From: Candidatus Gastranaerophilales bacterium
GTDB taxonomy: Bacteria > Cyanobacteriota > Vampirovibrionia > Gastranaerophilales > Gastranaerophilaceae
Reading direction: 5' to 3'
NCBI GenBank assembly: GCA_944323155.1
Contig: CALURL010000003.1
Span: forward strand, 62,001 to 126,000
DNA length: 64,000 nucleotides
The notes below the pieces were generated by a model that was not told the origin of the DNA, ran no database searches, and saw nothing but the letters and a program-made list of their open reading frames with translations. Shown here in pieces: positions 1-8,650 of this stretch. A program made the position numbers and the translations under genes. Within the stretch, counting starts at the first letter, position 1; each line of letters starts with the position of its first letter.

Positions 1-765
1 TATCATAAGAGCATTATATGCAGCATGTGTATCAACAACTTCACCAGCAGAGGTATTTACAAAATAAGCCCCATCCTTCATCAATTTAAATTCTCTCTCG
101 GAAAACATATGATAATTGTCTCCAGTATAAGGAACGTGTAAAGAAATAACATCAGATTTTGAGATTAAATCATACAAATCAATATATTCTATATTAATAT
201 CTTTTATTAACTCTCTTTTTGGATAAATATCATATGCAAATACTTTCATGCCGAAAAATTTAGCTGCCTTACAAACACTTGACCCAATAGCGCCAGTGCC
301 AACAACCCCAAGAGTAAGACTCGATAAATCATGTCCGGTTAAAATTGTAATATCACATTTGGAAGTATCTGCTAAATATTTTGAAGCAGGAATAATTTTT
401 CGCAGTAAGGCAAAAATTAATGTAATCGTATATTGAGCAACTGTTTTTGAACTGTAACCTTTTATGTTAATTACAGAAATATTTCTTGCATTTGCAGCAG
501 CCTGAGAAATATGGTTATAGGCCGTTGAACGTGTACTTATTATTCTTAAATTCTTAAATTTACTAATCACATTAGCAGTGACTCTTGAGGTTGTAAAAAC
601 ACTAATAACACTTGTATTATCCAATTTATCAAATGACAAATTTTCAACTGTTTCATCATTTAGGCTTTCACGATAAAAAGTTATGTTAAAATGCTCCAAC
701 TCATGTTCCCTAAAAAAATTTCTCTCACTATCGCGGTAGTCAAAAACCAACATATTTATTGTCAT
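1..765 (-). CDS. D-2-hydroxyacid dehydrogenase (D-lactate dehydrogenase-like), 3' end cut by window edge
   Basis: The reading frame is open from ATG at 765 to position 1 (255 codons, about three quarters of the usual 330). The N-terminal catalytic half is followed by a Rossmann nucleotide motif GVVGTGAIGSSV (GxGxxG), the aspartate-ending strand FAYDIYP that favours NAD, and the SLHVPYTGDNYHMF segment typical of D-LDH/VanH-type enzymes, which interconvert 2-keto acids and D-2-hydroxyacids with NAD(H). The start is fixed by AGGAGA at 775-780. The segment that normally reads N-T-[SA]-R-G, with the substrate-binding arginine, reads N-T-S-A-G here, so the catalytic Arg appears to be replaced by Ala. 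The family call is firm; the substrate is not. Confidence 0.85.
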   Translation of the reverse strand, partial: MTINMLVFDYRDSERNFFREHELEHFNITFYRESLNDETVENLSFDKLDNTSVISVFTTSRVTANVISKFKNLRIISTRSTAYNHISQAAANARNISVINIKGYSSKTVAQYTITLIFALLRKIIPASKYLADTSKCDITILTGHDLSSLTLGVVGTGAIGSSVCKAAKFFGMKVFAYDIYPKRELIKDINIEYIDLYDLISKSDVISLHVPYTGDNYHMFSEREFKLMKDGAYFVNTSAGEVVDTHAAYNALMI

Positions 766-944
766 TACCCGAATTCTCCTTTAAAAACATATACATTATT
801 AATTAAACAGCCGTTTAATCTATTACACAAAAGTACAGGCTTTCTGTTTAATAAATTAAACTCTAGCATAATGAAATACAGCTCAAAAACATTTATTCTA
901 AAAATATGAAAATCACAACATAAAACAACTAGAATATGAAGTTT

Positions 945-1298
945 TCGTATCCCAAAGCCGAATCTGCCATGATATTTTTGGTCGCGAGTCCTCATACGAG
1001 GGCAGTTGCAAACGTAGTTTACAACGAATTATCAGCCCGCCTTGTATGTCACAGATATAGTTAAAAACTTTAATGTGAGATAAGGGTTTTGCAATATTTT
1101 GCACGTATGGATAAGATTAAGCTTTTAAGCTTGTAACACCGCGAAATTAGCGGCGGGATTCGAACGGCTGCCGGACAGAAAGCCACATTGCTGCAACTTT
1201 TTGTAAGATGGCGGTCGATACAAAGCCCGCTTATATATAGAATAAAGCGGCGCAAATAAGACGTAACGTGTATGAATAGTGGCACGTTACGTCTTTTT
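945..1298 (+). ncRNA. Structured non-coding RNA of unknown class
   Basis: About 350 bases without a credible reading frame, richer in GC than the flanks, ending in a perfect rho-independent terminator on the plus strand. Local helices are visible: a nine-position hairpin GTTGCAAAC/GTTTACAAC (1005-1025), GGGC/GCCC closing it, TCACA/TGTGA (1049-1053 with 1074-1078), AAGCTT/AAGCTT (1119-1132), CCGC/GCGG around 1139-1151, GCGGC/GCTGC flanking GGGATTCGAACG, and CCGCTT/AAGCGG (1227-1250). Stretches resemble conserved RNase P blocks (ATACAAAGCCCGCTTAT, GGGCAG, GATAAGGGT), but the near-invariant GAGGAAAGTCC and the P4 helix are absent. It lacks the CCA end of tmRNA. The 5' end is approximate; a TAGAAT hexamer lies at 930-935. 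Confidence 0.5.
1260..1298 (+). terminator. Rho-independent terminator of the structured RNA
   Basis: GACGTAACGTG (1260-1270) pairs perfectly over 11 bp with CACGTTACGTC (1283-1293), followed by TTTTT. There is no U-run on the opposite strand, which fixes the direction of the upstream transcript. Confidence 0.9.
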
Positions 1299-1311
1299 AT
1301 TTATCATCATT

Positions 1312-2265
1312 CTATTTATGTAAAAAACAAACACAAAAATGTTCACGTCCGACTTCATAAGATTCAGGAAGTTGTTTAATGCAAATATCCATACACTTAT
1401 CACATCTTGGATGAAATCTACAGCCTGAAATAGCCTGCTGAATAGATGGCGGCTGTCCGCTAATTGCCAGAAGCTTTTCACCGCGTTTAGAAGGCAAAGA
1501 ACGCAATAATGCCAGAGTGTATGGATGTTTTGGATGTTTAAAAAATTCATCTGCCTTAGCGCTTTCAACTATACGCCCTGCATACATAACAGATACGTAA
1601 TCAGCGTTTTCTGATACTAAAGCCAAATCATGCGTAATTAAAAGAATTGCCGTATTCATACGCGTTTTTATATCGTTTAACAAGTTCATAATCTGAGCCT
1701 GAATAGTAACATCAAGAGCAGTTGTCGGCTCATCAGCAATAAGTATTTCAGCCTTACACGCAAGCGCCATGGCAATAATGGCTCTCTGTTTCATCCCGCC
1801 GGAAAATTCATGAGGATAAGATTTCATTCTCTCGTCAGCACAGGGAATTTGTACCATTTCCAATGCTTCTACTGCCTTTTTATAAGCTTCTGCCCCTTGC
1901 AATCCTTGATGAATTTTAATTACCTCTAACAACTGATCGCCTATTGTATATAAAGGGTTCAATGATGTCATAGGATCTTGCGGAATTAAAGCGATTTTCG
2001 CACCCCTGAGCTTCTGTAATTCCCTCTGCGGCAAATTTAAAATATCCTTATCATCATAATAAATTTGCCCGCTAAGAATTTTTGCAGTTTTAGGCAAAAG
2101 CTTCAAAATACTCATTGCGCTAATAGTTTTGCCACAGCCAGATTCTCCAACAAGCGCATGCATCTTGCCTTTTTCAAGTCTAAACGAAACATCAAACAAC
2201 GCCTGCCTTAAACCGCATTCGCATTCAAAACCCAAATTTAAATTATTTACTTCAATTATCGCCAT
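1312..2265 (-). CDS. Oligopeptide/dipeptide ABC transporter ATP-binding protein (OppD/DppD family)
   Basis: This 317-residue ATPase would energise import of peptides or related solutes (nickel and sugar relatives exist) at the cytoplasmic face. It shows Walker A GESGCGKT (about residue 40), the Q-loop IPQDPMTSLNPLYTIG characteristic of the Opp/Dpp branch, the ABC signature FSGGMKQR, Walker B ILIADEPTTALD, and the switch His in LLITHDLAL. The C-terminus carries the family's cysteine cluster around CRFHPRCDKC. No permease, binding protein or OppF partner is adjacent, so either the rest of the transporter is encoded elsewhere or lies outside this stretch. Start ATG at 2265; the gene converges on the RNA terminator at 1298. 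Confidence 0.88.
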   Translation of the reverse strand: MAIIEVNNLNLGFECECGLRQALFDVSFRLEKGKMHALVGESGCGKTISAMSILKLLPKTAKILSGQIYYDDKDILNLPQRELQKLRGAKIALIPQDPMTSLNPLYTIGDQLLEVIKIHQGLQGAEAYKKAVEALEMVQIPCADERMKSYPHEFSGGMKQRAIIAMALACKAEILIADEPTTALDVTIQAQIMNLLNDIKTRMNTAILLITHDLALVSENADYVSVMYAGRIVESAKADEFFKHPKHPYTLALLRSLPSKRGEKLLAISGQPPSIQQAISGCRFHPRCDKCMDICIKQLPESYEVGREHFCVCFLHK

Positions 2266-2527
2266 GATTTTTATTATAATACATCATTCATCAAAAATTA
2301 ATATCACCCTGATATATAAATTTTCATACCTTATTATAAGCATATTATACAAATTATTACGAAATGTTAACAGGCTTAAATTCTTTATTTCACAATACTT
2401 TCAGACTTATCAAGAGTTTAAAATACATGCAGTTCATGCAATTTTTAAATTCAAAAATTGTTTATAAAAGCATAAGGGATATTACAAAAACTAATTTTCT
2501 TACACGGGGAAATTGAAAGGGGAAAAA

Positions 2528-4297
2528 ATGGGACTAGAAATTCAAAAAGTTCAAGCTGCACAAAACGCACAACAAACTTCATCTACTGCAAAAGTGGACA
2601 AGAAAGAACAAGAAAAAGAAAAAGTTAACAATGCAATTAAAACAGCTTTGATTGGCAGCAAATCAGAACAAGAAAAACGTCAATCAGAATTACAAACAAA
2701 ATATCAAAACGAATTGGGATTAACAGAAAAAGAAGCTGAAAAAGCTGCTAAAAACAGAGTAGCAGATGAAATCGCAGGCAAAAGAATTGCAACTACAACT
2801 CTTTATTTTGACAAAGAAGCTTATGACGAAGCTAAAAAACTAAGAGATGAACAATATGATAAATTATATGACAAATACAGAGCCGAAGGTAAAAAACGCC
2901 GTGAAGCAAGAAGATTGGCAAATGCAGAAGCCGGTACAGTTAATTACATCAAAAACAAAAAAGTTCGTGAATTTGTAAACGAACATCAAGACAAATTCTT
3001 TGATGAAAACGGTAAATTTAATCAAGAAAACTATGTTAAAGAATTAAAACTCTGGTCAGGTGATAACAAACTTGATTTGAGTGAATCAAGAGCTGCAGGT
3101 GACAAATATTACGTAAAAGCAAAAACTGTAAGAAAAGCTGCAGATTATGCAAACTTTGATGTACAAAAAGATAAAACAGCACTCAAACGATTTTTACACG
3201 TAGCTGAATCTGGAGCAATCGGAGCAGGTTTAGGTTCAGCAGCAGGAGCAATTCTCGGACCGCACATGAAAACAGATGGTCTGGTTAAAACCAAAGAAAC
3301 ATTTGTAAGCAACGTAATAGATAAAACCACAGGTGAAGTCGTTGACCACATTGTAACAGAACGCCCTGTAAAAGTACCTGTTGAAGACAAAATCGGTGCC
3401 AAAAGAGGCGCAGGATACGGAGCTGTGATAGGCGGAATTTCAGGTATCGGCGTAGGTCTTGCAACAATGCATAAAGTTAAAGACCAGGGTGAAAAAGACG
3501 TTCTCAATGGAATTGCAGTTGAAGAAATAGTTAAAAACGGACCTAAAGGCGTTGATGGAATTGATAATGCTAAAATTATCGCCGGAATTATAAAAATGGA
3601 TAACTTAACACAACAAGAAAAAATTGATTTATTGAAAAAACATTACGGTGAAAATACAGGCAAACGAGTAACTCAAAGAGAATTGCTGGCAGCATACGAA
3701 GAAGCTAAAAGATTAGCAGCAAAACCAAACGAAAACCCACTCGTTAAGCCGAATGCTGATGTAAATCCAACAATCGCAGTTAATCCAAATCAAAATGAAC
3801 ACGGAAATACAGGTAATTTACCTCCTGTAAAAGAAAATCCGTTCATCAAACCGGAAGCTGATTTCAGCAAATTACCAAAACTTGAAGTTAAATTTGATCA
3901 ACCCTGCGAAGTAGTTGTTCAAAACGGAGAATCAATTTCAGCACTTGCTAAAAAATATGGAGTTTCAGAAAAACAAATTATTGAACTTAACAAAGATCAA
4001 TTAAAGACCTTCAAAAACGCAAAAGATTGTGATGACAACAAAACACATCAAGGTTTCTTAGTTGGTGCAAAAATAAAAGTTCTCGGCGGATGTGACAAAG
4101 CAGATCAAAATAAATCTGCAAAAGAAGCTCAAAAAGAATACAACGAAATGGTTAAAAAACATTTTGAAGAATACTGCCCTGAACATCAGGTATACTCAAA
4201 AGCATTCGAAAATATGATTTTAGGTAAGAAAAAAGCGGAACCAAAAGCTGAACAAGAAAAACAAGAAGTAAAAAAAGAAGATAAAAAAGCAGCATAA
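2528..4297 (+). CDS. LysM-domain protein with glycine-zipper segments, function unknown
   Basis: 589 residues, highly charged (Lys/Glu/Ala-rich) and without a signal peptide. Residues about 25-210 are predicted helical and coiled-coil-like. Two glycine/alanine-rich stretches (about 228-245 and 297-320, e.g. GAIGAGLGSAAGAILG and GAGYGAVIGGISGIGVGLA) look like glycine zippers that can insert into membrane. Residues about 455-520 form a LysM-like module (VVVQNGESISALAKKYGVS), a peptidoglycan- or chitin-binding fold. The tail is again Lys/Glu-rich. The ATG at 2528 is preferred because GAAAGGGG lies at 2515-2522; a TTG at 2513 in frame has no such site. The architecture echoes the N-terminal part of the 1410-residue protein at 32854-37086, suggesting a common lineage-specific surface or injected-protein family. 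Confidence 0.7.
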   Translation: MGLEIQKVQAAQNAQQTSSTAKVDKKEQEKEKVNNAIKTALIGSKSEQEKRQSELQTKYQNELGLTEKEAEKAAKNRVADEIAGKRIATTTLYFDKEAYDEAKKLRDEQYDKLYDKYRAEGKKRREARRLANAEAGTVNYIKNKKVREFVNEHQDKFFDENGKFNQENYVKELKLWSGDNKLDLSESRAAGDKYYVKAKTVRKAADYANFDVQKDKTALKRFLHVAESGAIGAGLGSAAGAILGPHMKTDGLVKTKETFVSNVIDKTTGEVVDHIVTERPVKVPVEDKIGAKRGAGYGAVIGGISGIGVGLATMHKVKDQGEKDVLNGIAVEEIVKNGPKGVDGIDNAKIIAGIIKMDNLTQQEKIDLLKKHYGENTGKRVTQRELLAAYEEAKRLAAKPNENPLVKPNADVNPTIAVNPNQNEHGNTGNLPPVKENPFIKPEADFSKLPKLEVKFDQPCEVVVQNGESISALAKKYGVSEKQIIELNKDQLKTFKNAKDCDDNKTHQGFLVGAKIKVLGGCDKADQNKSAKEAQKEYNEMVKKHFEEYCPEHQVYSKAFENMILGKKKAEPKAEQEKQEVKKEDKKAA

Positions 4298-4328
4298 AAA
4301 AAATGACTTCTCCACATATAATATCCAA

Positions 4329-4357
4329 AAAAGCTCTCTTTTAAAAAGAGAGCTTTT
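4329..4357. terminator. Bidirectional terminator
   Basis: AAAAGCTCTCTTTT pairs with AAAAGAGAGCTTTT with A- and T-runs on both sides, so it can serve the LysM gene (plus) and ispE (minus), which converge here. Confidence 0.88.
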
Positions 4358-4370
4358 CCGTATTTCGGGG

Positions 4371-5168
4371 TTACACAGCAGTAATACCTCCCTTAACTGC
4401 TGTGAGGTTATTCTGTATCCAATAACCTTCTTGGGGTTTATACTCCATATTAACACCAAAATAGACTGATCCGGAGCCGGACATAACCGACTTCGGATAG
4501 ACTTCTTTTATTTTCTGTAATTCAACATAATCGTCAATTACAGCCCATTCAAGATCATTTAGATAATCTTCACGTCCAGAAGCGCCTTTTATAATTTTTT
4601 GAGAAAATTTTGTATATGCTTCTTTTGCACTAATTCCTAATCCTAAAGGCTTTATCAGAGAAACATTAAATGGTTCAAAATCAAGCGGCTCAATAATTTC
4701 TCCTCTGCCCTTTGTCATTTTCCTTCCGCCTTCAAGACAAAAGTTCAAATCAGACCCGAGTTTTGCGCATAATTCATGAAGTTCTTTATGTGTTAAAGGT
4801 TGTGCAAATAATTTATTGAGTCCGTATAAAGTCCCTGCAGCATCTGTGCTTCCGCCAGCTAAACCTGCTGATACCGGAATATTTTTTTCAATGAAAATAT
4901 CTATTCTGCAAGGCTGAATATTTGTGCGTTCAATAAAAAGCATTGCGGCTTTATGGCAAAGATTTTTTTCATTATAAGGGATTTCATCACTTGTACCGGA
5001 AAGTGAAATTTCGTATTTTTCAGACTCCTCAACAGAAATTGTAAGATAATCATACAAACTTATTGCCTGCATAATACTTTCAATATTATGAAATCCGTCA
5101 TCACGTTTGTTTATAACTTTCAGGGTCAAATTGATTTTTGCAGGGCATTGAATTTTTATACTATTCAT
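4371..5168 (-). CDS. ispE: 4-diphosphocytidyl-2-C-methyl-D-erythritol kinase
   Basis: 265 residues. GHMP-fold kinase that phosphorylates CDP-methylerythritol in the cytosolic MEP isoprenoid route. Seen: the N-terminal substrate strand CPAKINLTLKV, the glycine-rich ATP loop PVSAGLAGGSTDAAG (about residues 92-106), and the C-terminal GHMP motif VMSGSGSVYFG. The ATG at 5168 lies inside the 3' end of rsmA (8-bp overlap), so the two are translationally coupled. The other MEP enzyme in the window, ispF, is at 30.7 kb. The length is slightly short of the usual 280-290 because the C-terminal tail is brief. It ends at the shared terminator at 4329-4357. Confidence 0.93.
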   Translation of the reverse strand: MNSIKIQCPAKINLTLKVINKRDDGFHNIESIMQAISLYDYLTISVEESEKYEISLSGTSDEIPYNEKNLCHKAAMLFIERTNIQPCRIDIFIEKNIPVSAGLAGGSTDAAGTLYGLNKLFAQPLTHKELHELCAKLGSDLNFCLEGGRKMTKGRGEIIEPLDFEPFNVSLIKPLGLGISAKEAYTKFSQKIIKGASGREDYLNDLEWAVIDDYVELQKIKEVYPKSVMSGSGSVYFGVNMEYKPQEGYWIQNNLTAVKGGITAV

Positions 5169-6009
5169 TTTTACCCTCTTTTAATAATGCTTCTGAAAGC
5201 ATGCCAAATTGCTGAATAGAAAGTTTTTCTCCTCTGACATTTTCATCAAAGCCAAGTTTTTCAAGGACGTTTTTTACTGTATCTTTTGCAAAACCGCCTG
5301 AAATCAGACAATTTTTAATATTTTTTCTTCGTTGAGAAAAAGCAGCCTTAACAGTTTTTCTAAAATGCGAATAATCACTTAACTCTAGAAGAGGTTTTTC
5401 TCTGACATTAAGCTTCACAAGTGCTGAATTAACCTTTGGAGCCGGATAAAAAGATTTTCTACCGACAAGCTTTACAATTTCAACATCAGCCCAGAATTGC
5501 GATAATATTGTCAAAAGCCCGTATTGCTTTGATGGAGAATTTTCATCAGCAACCATTCTTCTTGCGACTTCTTCCTGAACCATCAAAAGAATATCTGTAA
5601 TTTTGTTTCTATTTTCATTGTTCAAATCATCAACTTCGCCAAGCAAATGCGCAATAATCGGACTTGTAATATAATAAGGTATATTTGCGACAATCTTAAC
5701 TTTACCGTCACAAAGCTCTGATAAATCTGTTTTTAGAATATCTTTATGAATAATTTCAAGATTATCTGCGTCAAGTTTTCGTAATTCCTTAATCGCTTCT
5801 TCATCAAGTTCTATTGCAATAACTTTTTTGGCATGCTTGACAAGCTGCTCTGTCACAAAACCAACACCGGGGCCGATTTCAATAACAGTATCCTCAGGCG
5901 AGATATCCGCAAAATCAATAATATCACTGATTGTCTGCCCGTCAATCAAAAAGTTTTGCCCGAGTCTTTTTTTAGTTCTAAAATATCTTGCTCTATCGAA
6001 GTAGTTCAT
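5161..6009 (-). CDS. rsmA: 16S rRNA (adenine(1518)-N6/adenine(1519)-N6)-dimethyltransferase
   Basis: KsgA/RsmA dimethylates two adjacent adenines near the 3' end of 16S rRNA during 30S assembly, using SAM. Seen: KKRLGQNFLID at the N-terminus, SAM motif I VIEIGPGVGFVTEQL, the acidic post-I residue in KVIAIELDEE, and the catalytic motif IV NIPYYITSPI, then the small C-terminal helical domain with FSQRRKNIKNCL. Length 282. The ATG at 6009 (after TAGGTAAG) gives the canonical beginning MNYFDRARYF; a GTG eight codons upstream would add residues with no family counterpart. First gene of a two-gene unit with ispE, and divergent from the ligase gene at 6103. Confidence 0.94.
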   Translation of the reverse strand: MNYFDRARYFRTKKRLGQNFLIDGQTISDIIDFADISPEDTVIEIGPGVGFVTEQLVKHAKKVIAIELDEEAIKELRKLDADNLEIIHKDILKTDLSELCDGKVKIVANIPYYITSPIIAHLLGEVDDLNNENRNKITDILLMVQEEVARRMVADENSPSKQYGLLTILSQFWADVEIVKLVGRKSFYPAPKVNSALVKLNVREKPLLELSDYSHFRKTVKAAFSQRRKNIKNCLISGGFAKDTVKNVLEKLGFDENVRGEKLSIQQFGMLSEALLKEGKNE

Positions 6010-6102
6010 CTTACCTATAATAATACCACACACAGGTAAATGTTTTAATAAAATATTCTTGATATTTTTGTAGATGTTATAATTAATACACAGGGGGATA
6101 AA

Positions 6103-7428
6103 GTGAGCAGCTTACAAACTAAGGAAAAATTAGACAAAAAAGAGATTATAAAGAGTTTTGAACGCGGCTGTAAGCCGTGCAGCGAGCACAAAACAGGTAT
6201 AGAATACGAACGGCTTCCAATATTTTCTGCAACAAATAAAGCTGCAGATTATTATTCAGAATTCGGTGTTTGTAATTTTTTACGAAACTTTGCAAAAGAA
6301 GAAAATTGGGATTACATAACAGATGATTATAATATTATAGGTCTGAAACAAGGGCATGACACAATTACACTTGAACCGGGATGCCAGATGGAATTAAGCC
6401 TAAAACCTGAAAATACAATTGATGACTTAGAAAAAAAGATAAATTCTCTTGATAAAAAAATGAAACCTGTTCTTAATAAATCAGGCATTAGTCTTTTAAG
6501 TTATGGCGTTTCTCCTGTTTCAACACACAAGTCAATAAATTTAATTCCTAAAAAAAGATACAAAATCATGGCAAAATATCTCTGGGGAATTTTATCAGAC
6601 GTAATGATGAGAGAAACAGCAGGAATTCAGGCCTGTTTTGATTTTGAAAGTGAAGAAGATGCAATGTTGAAATTCAAAATTGCAAATAAATTATCACCCT
6701 TTATGACAGCGATGTTTGCAAATTCCCCAATAAGAGGCGGAGTTGAAACCGGTTACAAGAGTTTTCGTGCCCTTAGCTGGCTAAATACTGACAATGATCG
6801 CTGCGGATTTGTCGGGCAAATTGACGAAAACTTTTCTTTTGAAGAATACGTAAACTATGTTCTTGAATCACCGATGATATTTATTAATAGAGAAAATACA
6901 CCTGTAGAAATCAATGGAAAAGTTACGTTTGATGAATTTATGAAAAACGGCTGGCAAGGATTTGAAGCTGATATAGATGATTTTAATCTGCATGCAAATC
7001 TTTATTTTCCGGAAGTTAGACTTAGGAAATTTATTGAAATTAGAAATCATGACTGTGTAAATAAAGGGCTTCAATACGCAATTCTTGCTATATACAAGGG
7101 AATTTTGTACAACAAAACAGCAATTAAAGAAATTGAAGAACTCTTCAAAGATTTTGATTACAGAGATTTTTCCGAACTACGATATAATGTTCCAAAAGGT
7201 GCTCTTGATTCTAAAATTGGGAAATTTCAGGCAAAAGATATCGCAAAAGAAATTCTATATATTGCAGAAAAATCTTTAATTGAACAAAACACAGGAGAAG
7301 AAAAATATCTTGACAGCATTAAAGAATACACAATGAATGGAATTTCACCGGCAGACTTGATTATCAGAAACTGGAACGGTCTGTGGAATAAGGATATAAA
7401 AAAATTGATTAAATATATAAGTGCATAA
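6103..7428 (+). CDS. gshA: Glutamate-cysteine ligase (plant/cyanobacterial/alpha-proteobacterial type)
   Basis: 441 residues. Likely makes gamma-glutamylcysteine from Glu, Cys and ATP, the first step of glutathione synthesis. Seen: an N-terminal FERGCKP/KTGIEYERL segment corresponding to the E-x-E metal-binding strand of the GCS2 fold, LKQGHDTITLEPGCQMELS (the family's G-x-x-I-T-L-E-P-G-Q-E-L block), SPIRGGVETGYKSFRA, and FIEIRNHD. The GTG start at 6103 is supported by AGGGGGATAAA directly upstream. No glutathione synthetase is nearby, so the product might instead be used as gamma-glutamylcysteine, or by a separately encoded second enzyme; the related ergothioneine enzyme EgtA is a less likely reading. 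Confidence 0.8.
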   Translation: MSSLQTKEKLDKKEIIKSFERGCKPCSEHKTGIEYERLPIFSATNKAADYYSEFGVCNFLRNFAKEENWDYITDDYNIIGLKQGHDTITLEPGCQMELSLKPENTIDDLEKKINSLDKKMKPVLNKSGISLLSYGVSPVSTHKSINLIPKKRYKIMAKYLWGILSDVMMRETAGIQACFDFESEEDAMLKFKIANKLSPFMTAMFANSPIRGGVETGYKSFRALSWLNTDNDRCGFVGQIDENFSFEEYVNYVLESPMIFINRENTPVEINGKVTFDEFMKNGWQGFEADIDDFNLHANLYFPEVRLRKFIEIRNHDCVNKGLQYAILAIYKGILYNKTAIKEIEELFKDFDYRDFSELRYNVPKGALDSKIGKFQAKDIAKEILYIAEKSLIEQNTGEEKYLDSIKEYTMNGISPADLIIRNWNGLWNKDIKKLIKYISA

Positions 7429-7433
7429 AATAA

Positions 7434-7462
7434 AAAACCTCTTTTACTAAGAGGTTTTTTTA
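7434..7462 (+). terminator. Rho-independent terminator after gshA
   Basis: AAAACCTCTT/AAGAGGTTTT stem with a short loop followed by T7. A-run upstream, so it may also act for the converging amidohydrolase gene. Confidence 0.85.
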
Positions 7463-7467
7463 TTCTA

Positions 7468-8586
7468 TTAAATTAATGTTGAAAAACCAGTATTTTTCAA
7501 AACTCTGGACGGATTTTTAGTAAGTTCTTTTTTATGTGCATTTTCTTTCAATTTTTTGTTTAAGAAATACCCTCCGCCAATCAAAACAGCCGCACCCGCA
7601 AAACATAAAGCTGCGATTTTGGCAGGTTTTGAAAATTTACTCTTGTTCCAATTTTTAGTAAAGAAAATTTCTTCAGCATTATCATAGAAAATTTTATTCA
7701 ATGCTTTTTCTGCTTCATCCTCTTTACCATTTTCTCTAAAATACTCCTTTGTTGTAGTTTCAATAAAATCCACAAATTTTCCATAAAGATTTCTATCTCC
7801 CATCTCGGTAATCGGAGTATCTGAACCAAAAAGAATTCTTTCTACACCTAATTTATCAATTGCCATTTTGATAATATCTTTATTTTTTTGAGTATTTTCC
7901 GGCCAGATATCAGTAAGCCATGATAAGTCCACAAATAAATTTGATTTACCGTCTTTAACAGATTGAGAAATGCTGTTAATTGTTTTTTCAAATTGATTTT
8001 TGTCACCTACCAAATCTATATGATACAAAATAACAGGAAGTCTTTTATGTTTTTCAGCGAGTTTAATAATCTGTTCAGGATCGGACTTGCCGTCTGTTAT
8101 TGAATGAAAAACACATGGCAGGCCATATTTTTCTGCAACAGATAAGTATTTTGAATAAATATCAAAATTATCTTTAATTGATTGACCGGTGTTTGTAGGA
8201 TGAAATTTCATTCCATAAAATTTCCCTTTAGAAAGTACTTTTTCTATGCCATTTGTATCAGATGTAATTCCAGGCTGGCAGCTCGCAAGAGGGTATAATA
8301 TTCCGCCCGAATTACGACATTCTTCCAATAACTCAATATTCGCAGTCAATTCATCCTTAAAAAGATTGCTGTCCTTACTATTCAATCCTGAAAGTGAACT
8401 TACAAGAACTTTTTTAACATTGAAATCAGAGACTGTATCCATAATATTTTGTCCTGAATATGTTCTGTCCATATTTTTCATACCGTCATGCATTTGTCCT
8501 GTATGTCCCTGAACATCAATTCTTTTTCTATCAGAACCACCAAATGCTAAAGAATTATACCTGATAGTATTCATTTCTATCCTCAT
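7468..8586 (-). CDS. Amidohydrolase-2 family metal-dependent hydrolase with C-terminal membrane anchor
   Basis: 372 residues. TIM-barrel hydrolase of the amidohydrolase-related (AMDHD2) family. Seen: IDVQGHTGQMHDG near the N-terminus in place of the usual D-x-H-x-H metal strand, GMKFHPT, a barrel His in PCVFHSITDG and VILYHIDLVG, and a late Asp in ERILFGSDTPITEMGD, the family's final metal/acid strand. A hydrophobic helix (about residues 322-345, PAKIAALCFAGAAVLIGGG) followed by lysines suggests a C-terminal anchor. The N-terminus carries NSLAFGG, the short F-G/S-G tag shared with other proteins here. The ATG at 8586 follows GGGGGTGA; a second ATG four codons in (8574) also has GAGGA. Substrate unknown. 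A short relic of a paralogue sits at 19596. Confidence 0.72.
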   Translation of the reverse strand: MRIEMNTIRYNSLAFGGSDRKRIDVQGHTGQMHDGMKNMDRTYSGQNIMDTVSDFNVKKVLVSSLSGLNSKDSNLFKDELTANIELLEECRNSGGILYPLASCQPGITSDTNGIEKVLSKGKFYGMKFHPTNTGQSIKDNFDIYSKYLSVAEKYGLPCVFHSITDGKSDPEQIIKLAEKHKRLPVILYHIDLVGDKNQFEKTINSISQSVKDGKSNLFVDLSWLTDIWPENTQKNKDIIKMAIDKLGVERILFGSDTPITEMGDRNLYGKFVDFIETTTKEYFRENGKEDEAEKALNKIFYDNAEEIFFTKNWNKSKFSKPAKIAALCFAGAAVLIGGGYFLNKKLKENAHKKELTKNPSRVLKNTGFSTLI

Positions 8587-8650
8587 AAATCACCCCCATT
8601 AATAAACTCATATATTCAATTATAAAAACAAAACAAAAAAACTTCTTATC

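Noticed and set aside
945-1298. RNase P RNA (rnpB)
   Set aside because: The 3' part resembles conserved regions IV and V, but the universally conserved GAGGAAAGTCC and the pairing forming P4 cannot be found, so it was left as an unclassified structured RNA.
945-1298. tmRNA (ssrA), because of GCAAACGTAGTTTACAAC and a TTCGAA T-loop-like segment
   Set aside because: The putative tag would end in RYS instead of an Ala-Ala tail, the T-arm helix does not pair, and no CCA or acceptor partner strand is present.
3145-3507. 120-residue minus-strand frame in the LysM gene
   Set aside because: Shadow of the glycine-zipper coding region on the other strand.
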